From Paramyrothecium sp. XJ0827 (Eukaryota; Ascomycota; Sordariomycetes; Hypocreales; Stachybotryaceae), in contig JAJFPB010000009.1 in NCBI GenBank assembly GCA_020881915.1, positions 1,240,001-1,304,000 of the forward strand: a stretch of DNA of 64,000 bases. Reading direction: 5' to 3'. Made by a program: the position numbers and the translations under genes. Shown piece by piece: positions 12,001 to 23,207 of the stretch. Below the pieces are notes generated by a model. It saw only the letters and a list, made by a program, of their open reading frames with translations, had not been told where the DNA came from and made no database searches. Position 1 is the stretch's first letter; each line of letters starts with the position of its first letter.

Positions 12001-15000
12001 CTGCGAGCTAATGGCTTGCTGCATTCTGCCAAGGCTGACATGTCCTGAGCTGCAATTTCTTCTGGAGAAACCGACAGCCAATGCTTCCTCAACCTGAGAG
12101 CTCACCTGCCCAAGCCAATATGAAGCTCACCTGGTAGCCACTCAGCGGTAGCTCACTTCCGGTGAATCATATCCTACCCCTGTTTCTGAATTCCAACACC
12201 TCCCCCGGTTCGAAGATCCCAAATTCAAGTCAGTGCACAGGGTAGGGGGCTCACTATGCTCTCAGCTGAAGTCGCCGTGACGGCATAGCAAAGCGGAGCA
12301 TCCCAGGAAACCCCAGGAAACCCCTACCTTTGGGCGGATTCCAGTCATCTTCCCGGCGCAGATGATAATCGACATTGCCGGGAGCTGGAAGGCATGGCGT
12401 GCGGGCTAAGCAAGGACGGCTAGGCAGTGCCATCTGCTGGAGCCAATCTTTCATGGTTAGGCTCTTAAACTCGCCGGACCCAGTTTCCAGCTCCTTTAGC
12501 GCATACCAGCCCGGTCCTCACATTCCGACCCGGTCCATGGAAGCTCCGTCCTCCTTAGCGTTTCTTGATCGACGCCACCGCACCCCTCCCCCACAACATC
12601 CGTGGAGACCGGAACCGGCTTCAACATGTCTGCTGCCTCTTCTTCCGTTCCGGTAATTGTTTCCCCTCCAGGGCATACGACCGCTCATAGTTTGCTGTGA
12701 AACGCTTTGCTGCCGGATGATCGCCCACGACGACAGTTAAGCGGATCTGCTGTGCAACGCCCACCCCGGACCTGCTCACCTGTTCCGAGAAAGAATGGGG
12801 TATTGTTCGGGCCAGGCCAGGTGGATGGCGGGATACTCGAAAAAGTGGACAGAGGGTCCCAATTCTTGCATCGGAGCTTTTTGAGTGATCTCCCGCCGCC
12901 GATGTTGTACGCCATTCTTCATCTGCGTATCCGAGAACGACGTCCACGGTGGATTCAAGACGAAGTACCCAGTGGCGGCCTTGGAGAAGATCATTGTCAT
13001 GGCAATTGCGGAGGCTGATGCTGCTCTCGCCATAGTGGTTAATCTACGGCTCAGCTGCAAGCCTGGCATGAGCCTATGTACCGGGTCTTTTGGCTTGCGT
13101 TGAAGGTCCCCGACCTGTCGGCTTCTGAACCGGCAGCCATAGCGAGAGCGAGGAGCCCCTGGACTTCAGCCTCCACGCTGTTGAAATCGTTGTACTGGGC
13201 TCAATTTGACCTAGTCGATCTGCATATGCGCTTCCCTTTTCTCTAAAAACCACACTCGACAAGTGAGTCTATTCACTTCCCAGAAACGCCCAAAGCGCCG
13301 TCTGATTTACCAGATGATGGACCGGTGCTGCGCAGGACACAACTCCTAAGATTGTCCTGGCTTAGAGCAGCCTTGGTGGGAGTCGCGACCAGTACGTAGC
13401 GCGGGCTTCTATCCGTTTGACATGTTCCAACGGGGACCTTCGCCGAAGTGGCTTGCATGGAGCAGCACTGTTACCACGTGTGGCTCTTGCAAAAAGGTAG
13501 CCTCTTGTTTGATGTGCGGCGTCCCCACCATTGACGACCTACGCACCATTCCGACTGGATGGAGTATACGCACGCCCTCCCCCCCACAGAACAGAAGGGA
13601 CTGTGGCGCCCCGTATCGAGGCGCATTCTCGCCAACTAATAACCCAGCACTATATTAATCTGGCAAGAAGGCCGATATGGCGCGATTCTCTTCACGTGAG
13701 AATAATGCTCCGCCGATCATGCTACCGTGCTTCAGGGGGCACATGGCATTGGGCGCGAAGATCGCCGTAGAACAAGGTCAAAGTTTCTTCGAAGCCCGAT
13801 TCTCCACACCCTCAATGTATGGCATCCTCAACCGCCGTTCTGCCTGTCACCGCATTATTTGCAATTGGCAGGGGGCCAATGTTCATTTCCTCTGATTTTC
13901 AGCTCTGTGGCAACCTAGATAATCCCCACCCTCTCACCCGGTCCCTGGTGTCTAGGCAGAGACAACGGCCGGATTTCTTCAGTAGCCCAATTGCTAACCG
14001 TACGGCTTGAGTAAAAGCTTTGCAGGGATTGGCTCGCGCTTTACCCACCTCAGCTCAAGTCTCCAATGCTCTCGGCTCCTCTGTCCAATCAAGACTTTGC
14101 TGAGGCATCCTAGCGTCTAGATCGCCCTGACGCCGGTACTGTACCTGACCAAAGACCAGGTTGCTGGTTGGCAGGCCCAAGGACATCCCTGCGGTGATCC
14201 TGATCAGTTTCATAACCTAGCCCGTTCCGTAATTGCCTGCAGCAAGACTACGAGAACCAAACTCTGGCGTGCGGCCGTGAGTGCCAGACCACACCGGCTT
14301 TCGCTGAACCAATTGCCAGGAGTTTTGAAACGCGCCAACCAAGAGGGGAGAGAGCTGCATATGTGGTGAGTGGGCAATGGGTCGATATTATCACACTCCG
14401 ACGCAACCACAACCAAACAACTGGTCCCCCAGACCTCTGTCTTGTGCAACGGCACAAGACTGAAGAGGACAAGTGAAATCGCAGAATATGCAGTTACAAG
14501 GGTGGCGTCGGGCAATATCCGATATCGACAACCTTATCACCCGTTGCGACCACGTTCGAAGAAAACCTGCACCTTCTAGCGTAAACTCTCTTGTCGGCCG
14601 GATCCCCAGCAGCTTCTAAGATCACCACTGCCTTACGCTGTCGTAGGGCGCAGCCTCATCAGTGCTGACTTTCGTCATGATCCGCAGGCCTGCCTGATGG
14701 CTGGGGGTTTCCTGCGATACAGTTTGACAGCGCATTGCTAGTCCCTCGTTTGCTTTTCCCCCAATGTTCCATATTCCTTCTACCGCGGACGGCGTGCTGC
14801 ACCACGTTTGTTGCCACTCACGCGGCTCGAAGCTTCAATCCACATGGCTGGCAAGGTACTCGAGTCACGGGTTGATGTTGACGGTCCGTATCCGTCAGTC
14901 ACAGGAAGATGAAGATGGGGGTGCGCACCTTGGATTCCGCTACTCTGTCAGAGGGCGCATATGTGACGGACTTGACCCCGTTATCCTGCACAAGTCCCCT

Positions 15001-17926
15001 GGTCGACGCCACAAGCGAAGGGTTCCATGATAACCCTGGCTTCAACTTGGACCCATGCATGGCTGTACCACCAAAGAGACATCTCTCATGTCTGCTCGAC
15101 GCAATGATCGTCGTATATCGGCTAATCGCAACAAGCGGTTGACATTCTCGGGACAAGATGCGCCAGCTCGATGTGGAATCTGTCGAGGGGCCGACAGAGA
15201 GAATTCGACGTTGCAGATGCACAACCACTGTGATCGAGAGTAAGGAGGGGATCGCACAAGTTCGCCTTGTTTGCAATCTCAGGAAGTCGAACCAGAAGCC
15301 CGGGGTTTTCCCCGCGTAGAAGCACATCCTTATTCTGAGACTGCAGCAAGTTTGACCGACCGCATTGTTCTGCTGCAGTGGTCCGAGGTCAGAGACGCCA
15401 TATTTGGCCACGGCGGTTCTGTGACTTTACCAGTCCAATGCACAAGGTTGGCGCGCGGTTTTATTAAACCTCATCTCGCCCAATTACGTGGTGTAAGTCC
15501 CTTTCTAAAGTCGGATTGGCCTCTTTTTTGCTTCGCTTTGTTGCTCAATTTCATGGGCCCTCCCCCAGCCTGGCAGGCGCGTTGTCGAATCACTCGGCTC
15601 GACCACGCACATCAATGCGGCGCACCGCCGAGCCATCCACCGCGAGATTGTATGGCTCCTTGGTTGAGATGGGCCTTGGGCGCTCCAAATGTCGATTCGA
15701 CGCCCAAAGATGCCCAGAAGCCGAGCGGGGTGATGAGGCGCTGTGTATATGCCGGGGCTGCCAGGCACCTTTGCCGAATCCCACCTTACAGTTGAGGTTG
15801 TATCCTTGAAGCTCCAGAGGGGAGTCTGATAGGCCTATCCGGGCCACTGCCAGTGATACCTGGGACACGTGAAAAGATGCACCTCTCGGGATGTCGCCGC
15901 GCCGATTGCAATTGCAACGCCGGTAATCGGACCTCGCTCTCTTCCCGTCTGGTCTTGCTGGTCCTGACCATTTACACTCCTCACTCTTATCGTTACACGT
16001 CTCGATGGCGTTGACACTCCTGGCCTCGCAACGAGTCCTCGGATTTCAGGATTTGAGTTTGCGCGTCGCCGCCCGCCACGCCTCACCTCACCATGCTAAG
16101 CGAAAAGACAGTGATTTGGGGAATGAGACACTGTGTGTGGGTTTTCAAGTGTCTGAGCGTACATGAGGCACACTACTGGATGAACCAATAGCACCTGCCG
16201 GCGCCGTCTGCGGCCGCTTCGCACTCTAGAGCCAATATCTCCGGGAGACGGAGGCGAGGGGCAATTGCGACAGCGCGGTAGGGCTCTGAATCCGTCTCGG
16301 CCGTGGAGCGCTATCCCATGGCCTACCAAGGGGCGGCTCCATAGAGAACCGTCACTTTGACGGTCGCCTAGGCGTTTAGTCCTCAATGGCTGAGGATAAA
16401 CTTGATCCATCACAAAGCTTTTTGAGTTAGGCGACAGAGATAGGGCTGGTCTAACTGGGCTTCCCTCCGCGTCATTGAGCGTTTGCCACACAGGGCTTGG
16501 GCACAAGCTCTCACGTACTATGGTACACGCCTGCGCCCGTAATGCGTGACATTCTCCAGCTAGTATGGTTGAAACGCTCAGGGAAAAAACATTGAAGGCG
16601 ACAACTTGTTCTCGGGGGCTTCACACCACCTCCCCGACGACGACCCCCAGCATGTGCGTGTAGCGCTCATTTGTCGCTGACCACACCATTGTCTGCCTTA
16701 CCCACATGCGCGTCCACACCGGTTCACTCGATTGAAAAAGCTGTTCGGAGTCATGACATAACTAGCTCACCTGGCCATCCACGCCAACCTGTCCCTGCTA
16801 GTTAGGTACAGTACCAAATGGAGGCGCTTTTCCCCAGGCGCAGCTCGCAGATCCCGTGATGGAGGGTCCATGCTGGGTCATGGCTCAAGGGTCCTGCCGT
16901 CCACACTTCCTGACGCTCGGGGCGCAAAGATGCGGGAGAAGGCTTGAATTTCCCAATGATTGACACTTCCAGTACCGTACTGTAATACACGGCATGTGAT
17001 GACTCGTCCTGACGGATTTTTGCCTAACCATCTCCCTCATGGCGATCATCCGCTTAGCCCAAATTGCCCGCCCGTGCTTCCCGCGGCTCCCCGCTTGCTC
17101 CGCGCTTCCGCGATTTCCCGTGCCTCTCCATTTGGCCTGCTTGGTGAAACCAGTCACTTCCGAGGGGGTGCTGTTCTTTGATGGACAAGGCGTTTGGAGC
17201 ACGTTTGCATTTCTGAAGGATGAAGAAGAATATGTTTGATTGTAATTGTAATGAGAAAGAACTCCACCACCAATTTCCTATGTGACATATGCAACGCCGA
17301 AGAGTATGAACCCGAAAAGATTTCCCATGCCTACCTACACCCCTGACCTGTATGCACGCCGCCTTCGTCCCGATATCTTTCTGTGAAAACAAGACAAGGA
17401 AAAAAGATGTTTATAATGTATATATATGGTGAAAGCAAATGATGAAAATGAAATCGGAGAAAGAAGATGTGAGGTGACCGTAGTCACGCGTGATAAGAGA
17501 TAAGCTGGACTCTCTGTGAGTGTTGTTCCCACTTTCCAAGTCGGCTAAGCATCGACGCGTGCACTGACGGCGAGATGGGTGCGCTGAGTGCTGGGTACAA
17601 GCGATATCCCTGTGTTGGACAGGTACTGTGCTGTAATAGTCGTAATACATCCTTGTTGGCGCCCGTCCCAGGTAAGAAGAGAAGAAGTCGTAAAGAAGTG
17701 ATAAAAGGGGGGTATCAGATGCGGCATCGTGTATGATTGTAAGTTGGGGCCGTTACAGTAATATTTGTGTTGTCGAAAAGCAAGGGGGAATAAAAGAAGC
17801 CGCGACCAAAATGCCGTAGCCAAAAGGCCCCGCTGTCATGCGTTGATAAGAACAAATCGACTCCACGGTTTGCCGTTGAGTAGGTCAAGACCCATGGGGT
17901 GATGAATTGCAGAGTTTCGCCAACCT
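9045..17926. other. 8.9-kb stretch without a supported gene
   Basis: Apart from the beta-glucosidase promoter (9045 upward) and the bZIP 3' flank, no reading frame here shows family motifs. Base composition is not obviously AT-rich. Open frames of 100-200 codons (for example 9414-10022 minus and 14899-15411 minus) have low-complexity Arg/Ser/Pro composition and no consistent partner exons. A 65-bp imperfect direct repeat lies at 11331-11474. Decayed genes or non-coding transcripts could be hidden here. Confidence 0.5.
11331..11474. repeat. 65-bp imperfect direct repeat, 79-bp period
   Basis: Units 11331-11395 and 11410-11474 align without length change. Both begin GTGC(T/A)GCC, share a CACTA(T/C)GCT(A/G)TC block, and end in the identical 14-mer AGCATGCTGTTCGT. 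The function is unknown; it looks like an old tandem duplication. Confidence 0.75.
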
Positions 17927-19027
17927 TCAATGCACAGGCGACTGCAGCTGGGGGTAGTACATGGGGTACATGTTCCAGGGCTGCTGGTGGTGGTGAGGCT
18001 GGTTATGTTGAATGTAGGTGGAGGGGATGGATGAAGGCATGGGAGGATTGCTGACGGGGAAGCCATCTTAAGTGTCTTGTCAGTTTGTAGACTCATAGAT
18101 ACAGGAAAGGAGCAGGGGCTTACCGTTGCTTGCGACATCGTCGAACTCGTTCTTGACGCTCTTGGTGGACGAGAGCGTGACGTTGCTGCTGCTGCTGTTG
18201 TTGGAAGGCAGCATGGAGCTGGGCACGCTGGTGGGGATGTAGGCAGGCGCGCCGTAGTCCTCAGGGTTCGCCGCGGACGAGGTCGGGCTCGACACGGTCG
18301 ACGACACGACCTGGGACGACCATGGCTCGCAGTTGCTCGGCAGCGGCACGTACGACTGCTGGCTGTAGTCTGGGAGCGGGCTGTAGTCGGTCTGGGGGAA
18401 GGGCGACGACCTCGGGCTGTGCACGGCACCCGTGCCGGTACTCAAGTTGTCATCGTAAACTGAGGGCAGGGCGGCGATGTCAGTACGGGAGGGCGGCGCG
18501 GCGGTGGGAGGCAAGAGTGGCAGCTGCAACGTACCTGCGCTCTGGTAGGGTGACGAGGTGATGGAGACGCCGACGGTCTCCTTGATGCGGAACAGCTCCT
18601 CCTCGAGGGCCTTGTTGCGGCGAAGCAGCTCTTGGACGGTCTTGTCCCGGCTCTGGTTGCTCTTGAGCTCCTCGAGTTCCTTCTCGAGGCGCTCGATGTG
18701 CTCCTTTGTCCTGGCCCGGATGGCCCGTTGCGCCTCGCGGTCGTTGGCACGCTTGCGGGCGAGCTGTGAGGGGGTCAAGGTGGAAACACTGCGGGTGCCT
18801 GTTTGCTGTTTGTTAGGCCTGTTGTGATGAAGTTGTTTCGCCATACGCATCCCGCACGAACAACCCCTTCCCGCTTCCCCGTACTCATGAGTCGGTTTCC
18901 GGCACACGAGTCGAGTGATCGCGGGGGGAGGAGGTTCGCGAGGGTGGATATTGCCGGGGTTGTGGAGTAAGGACTTACCCTTCCGCTTAGAGGGCTTCAC
19001 GGGCTCTGCTGAGGCTGAGCGGACCAT
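17927..19027 (-). CDS. bZIP transcription factor
   Basis: Three exons, 19027-18979, 18798-18124 and 18066-17927 (introns GTAAGT...AACAG, 180 nt, and GTAAGC...TTAAG, 57 nt), encode 287 aa from MVRSASAEPVKPSKRKG. The basic region is residues ~29-50 (LARKRANDREAQRAIRARTK, with the N-x3-Q-R core as NDREAQR). It runs into leucine-zipper heptads (IERLEKELEELK ... LLRRNKALEEELFRIKE) to about residue 85. The rest is Ser/Pro/Tyr-rich and disordered, with a C-terminus rich in His/Gln/Tyr (HHHQQPWNMYPMYYPQLQ) that looks like an activation segment. The basic region resembles fungal AP-1-like factors of the DUF3425 group, but I see no DUF3425 domain. Targets are unknown. Intron 1 is a multiple of three and stop-free, so its retention would insert 60 residues before the basic region. 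Confidence 0.88.
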
Positions 19028-19168
19028 GGTGAGAGATGTGACGTGTGGAGTTGTGATTGTGAGAGAGAGTGGTCAAGGGCGGCGGCGGTGGTTGTTGTAG
19101 GTTTGGCTTGGAGGTGGGAAAAGTGAAAGGTGACTGTTTGTGTCGGAAGGGGAGAAGAGGCAATGGGG

Positions 19169-19179
19169 ATATATATGCG
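19169..19179 (-). promoter_or_regulatory. TATA-like element of the bZIP gene
   Basis: GATATATATGC lies about 145 bp upstream of the bZIP start codon. The leader between it and the ATG is rich in CT and CA on the coding strand, as in fungal 5' UTRs. Confidence 0.4.
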
Positions 19180-20045
19180 GGTGACAGGTATGGCGCCCTA
19201 GGAGGTTTGAATTTGTGAGCAAAAGAGTTGAAGGGTGGAGATGTGTGGAAACAAGATGAATTGGATCGAGCGAGGCTTTCTATAAGAGGAGCAGTCTCAA
19301 GGAAGCTGGGTAATGTTTGAGTATATACCTTAGATCCCAGGGTAGTGTGGAGCAAAGGTCTCTCTTGTCTACAACCCAATGGGCCCGCATGGCGATCAGC
19401 TAGTTTTGATCGGAAGGCCACAACCCAGAACGCTGCCAAGAACTCTTTGTACATGGTGATCTGTGGACACCCCCCCCGTCACCCGTCACCCCTCCCTCCC
19501 CCCGGCCTCCTCTCGTCTTCTTGACCTTTTTTCCTCCTCAAATAACAAGGCCGGACGGGATACCCTTTGGGTGTGGGCAGAGCCAGGCCGGCGGACTTGG
19601 TCTGGTCAAGGATGGAGCCGGGCTTGCTTCAACGACGCAAGAAAAAAGAAGGGTATCCACTCCTCGAGTGCCTGTGTATGGGAAGGGGTCCGCGGGTGTA
19701 GGTGGCTTGAGGCTTGTTACGGGCTGATGCGCCGACGCCCCCTCCTTCGAGTTTCTGCTCTCGCAACGCCCATGCTCACGCCCCATGCCCCCCCCTCCCT
19801 TCTCCACCCTTGTGTAGCGTCAACACTAACAGGACGCATCGCTGGCTTTTCCCACTTTACACTGGCTAGAATGAAAGATGATAGGTGACCAAGTGGGCCG
19901 GGTCATGTTCCAGTCGGTCGCAAGCCTGGTACCCTGGACATCCCAAAACCAAAACTGGGCTCCGAGTCTTTGCCGAGCCTTTTGGTGCCCTCTGGCCGCC
20001 GTTCGCTTGGGAAAGCGTATCGGTCTTTCCACGTTGCGGATGTAA

Positions 20046-20084
20046 GTGTGTGTGTGTGTGCGCGCGCTCGTCGGTGTGTGTGTG
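20046..20084. repeat. (GT)n/(CG)n microsatellite
   Basis: Alternating purine-pyrimidine tract: (GT)7 followed by CGCGCG and a second GT run. Such tracts can adopt Z-DNA and are length-variable. Intergenic. Confidence 0.85.
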
Positions 20085-21751
20085 GCAGTCTACGTAACGA
20101 GGGACACTCCCGCCGGGCAAATCTCTGTGAAGGGGAATGTTCCTTCGACTAGCCTCGTAATGAATCGTCCGCCGAACGCTGCTCCTGCATCGGACTCGCC
20201 TCCGCATGGACGGCTTTTGCCATCTGGCTGCGAGCACTTGTGTTTGGATCCAGAGTTTAGAGCCAACCATCGGCGAATCATCAAGAAGGCAAAAGACATC
20301 TGCGAGCCATCGTCTGCTACGCCACGTTTTTTCTCCTCTGAGGCTAAGCCGTAGCTCAATCGGTCTGCATAAGCAAGTTGCAGCGAAGCACGTTTCTGTC
20401 GGATTCCTTGCCCCTGTGCGTGGACGGCTGCGTAACCCAAAGGCGTGCATTCGTCGTTTCGGAAATGGAAACCCACATACGGTGTATGCTCGCACGCATC
20501 CGCTGCCGCCTCCAGGAGCATGTGTTTGTTTGTTTGGCTTTCTTTTGCTCCTTCGATCTCAGACAGCTTCGTGATCTATGTTTACCCTATCTCCCTTAAG
20601 CTCAACGGAAAAGAAAGACTTCTTGGCGAAACTCAGAACGGGTCCTCCCAGTCTCGGTACGATGCTCCGGGCCTCGCAAAAAAAATACGCGACTGCATTC
20701 CGATGTTTCTCCATGTGTCTCTCCGTGTTAGTGATGTTAGTAACCGCTGCCAGAAAAGTATGGATCAGTGGTAACGGACCAATAGACTGGAGGCTCGATG
20801 ACGGCAACTGTCTCTCCCCCCTTTCCATGAAGATACATCCACAGGGGTTTTACCAGTGACCTATGCTGGGTGGATGTTTAACTTCGCGGCCATGCCTCTT
20901 GCAGTGTCTACCCGCTTTTCTGGTCAGAAACCCAACGACGTTCTGCTCGAGCTCACCAAGCCCTGTCCGCCGCAGCTGCTAAGTCCGAGCGAGTAGCTTC
21001 TCGAACGTACATAGGGTTCTACTCCTTTGCGGGGTTTCCTCGCCGTGCCGGCGTTGGCTGCAAGATGATGGTGTTCACATGCCTTGCATAAACCCGCCGC
21101 CTCCGTGAGAAGGGATCTCGGTCTGACGGAATGGATAGGCTGGGCAAGGCGGCTCCCCGGTTGACAGATCGCACGGAGCCGGCTCAGCCGATTGCAGGGA
21201 AGCCCAACACGTAATTGCACATGCTGCACACATGGGATTTACATAAGGCGACCGAGCGAGCAACGGTAAACCAAGAGATGGTTGCACACCGTCTTCTCGA
21301 GTCCCCCGAGCGCGGCGACGCATGCATCGCACGCTTTCATCGAAAGCTTTGATGTGAGGCGCACCTCCCATACCATGCCCTAGGATGACCGCCACTCGCG
21401 TGGCTTCTTTTTTTTTTTACCTTCACCGTACCTGATGCAGTCCGTTGCATTAGGCGCTCATGGATGGAACACGCTTGCGTGCTTCTGGTGTTTGCGTAGA
21501 AGGAGTGTTGGTTGCATCTCTCTCGATAAACTTCGAGACTACGGGTGTCGGTTTTTCCTCTTCGGCCTTGCTGATTGGCCCTGGCGCCGTCGATGCATCT
21601 CGATGGCAAATGACAACTCGGAGGAATGACATCTATGCACTATCCTGGAACATGCAGCGGCGAGAAAACCGGTGGCGTAAGGTCAGTAAAAGAGCAAAAT
21701 TGATACTCCAAACGCCTGTTAGCAAATGCAAGGCGTTTTTGTTTCTGTGTG

Positions 21752-21766
21752 CACACACACACACAC
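21752..21766. repeat. (CA)7 microsatellite with adjacent CT run
   Basis: A CA dinucleotide tract is followed immediately by a CT-rich stretch to about 21780. Intergenic, no gene nearby. Confidence 0.85.
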
Positions 21767-23207
21767 TTCTCTCTCTTTCACTCATACCCCCTCCTGTTCA
21801 GTGGTGGTGTTCGACATTCGTCTCCGGAGACGCAAGATACCAGGAGAGAAGCGTGCCCGCCACACGCTTCTAGTACACTTTCACGTCCTCTTGCAAAATA
21901 ATGTCCAAATGGTTCATGTCTAATTGCAGCCATCGGCTGGATGTCACTTGTCCTCCGCCATCATGCTCAACCAGTGATGTTGATGAGGTCAAGCGCTGGA
22001 GTGGAATGCGAGTCCTACACGGCACTCTCGAGCAAAGAGATATTGACCAGCGCCAAAGTAAACACACCGCAAAATCGGACATCGGAATCGGAGGGAGTGA
22101 CGCGGGCAGCGGCCGGCCGAGAGTGACTGGGACAAGCGTGTGGGGGGTCGCTAGATAGCCGTGGGGACCGTTAAGTGAATGCAGTGAACGCCGCTGCAGT
22201 GGCTGGAACATTGAGAACACAATGGTCGTAGTTTGAGTGCAAACCCAAGCATGTCTGACAATGAATTCCTTTTTCCCGAGTCCGTTAAACCAATCCGATA
22301 CTCCGCGACGCGGCTCATGGCTCGTGGCTTTCCGCAGTTTTCGACCCCCTCTGTGCTTCGCCACTCAACAGCCACTTCTAGAAGACGCACGTACCAGCAG
22401 GAATTTCGTGGTTGTCGGAAGTTGACCGAGAGGCTCCTGGTCTCATGCGCTGCACGGTGTACACCATGTGCCGCAATGCTTTTCATCCCTGCAGCATCCA
22501 GTCCGTTTGCTGTAACATCGTCTGCGCAATTTAAGAAAATTTCGAGTAATCGGAAGTATTGCGTATTGGCACCGTCATCGGGGAATGGCGAAAATGTTGA
22601 ACATCACTTGTGAAAATCCAGCCGAGTGAGTCTTGGCATCCCTCCGGCGCAAGTTTTCTACACGGGCGGGCAGCGCGGAGGGAATACCCCGGCAAGCGAA
22701 AAGATGCATTTCTGCGAGAAATGCCATGTCCTGGAGGGAAAGGAAATGCCAACAGAGACATGCAGAGTTCGAAGTGAAACACTTGGAAAAGTAAGACTGT
22801 ATGAGATGAAGGAAGGGTGTGAGCTGAGGACCGGCAATCTGTGGTCAGCCAATCCGGCTTCAATTGAGTTGATCGCTTCGATTCCTCTTCAATGCCATGT
22901 TTGAGCAGGCTACGGTCAACTCTCGGAGAATTCGCATGAATACCGGGAGCGTTCGGGTTTTGGACTCAGTCTAGGTTACTTGTGCGGCTTGCATCACGCT
23001 TGCGTCCACCGCCTGGTCTTTCTCCCCTGGTGTCGGTGGCGGTGGAGGTTCGGTGAAAGGTAAAAAAGAATGACCAGAAAAGGAAAGGAAAAAGACAAAA
23101 ATTCAAGCAATTCTGCTTACGTATTGCGGTCACAATGCTTGTTGGCTGTTATATATGCACGAAATGCTTGCACTCAGCTCGTCAGGTAGCGGGGTCGCCG
23201 ACGGCCG

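Larger units (their letters stand above)
19028..23207. other. 4.2-kb intergenic region
   Basis: The left part is the bZIP promoter and leader; the rest holds no recognisable gene. It contains GT/CA microsatellites and scattered open frames (for example 19866-20495 minus) without motifs or good codon pattern. The right end includes the 3' UTR of the pseudouridine synthase. Confidence 0.5.

Noticed and set aside
14899..15411. 170-codon minus-strand frame
   Set aside because: No motif, no plausible splice partner, average composition of random sequence.
20348..20400. A-box-like TAGCTCAATCGG, possible tRNA 5' half
   Set aside because: No B-box or pairing acceptor stem follows within tRNA distance.
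19866..20495. 209-codon minus-strand frame over the GT microsatellite
   Set aside because: Includes the low-complexity tract (HTDERAHTHTHL) and lacks any family signal.
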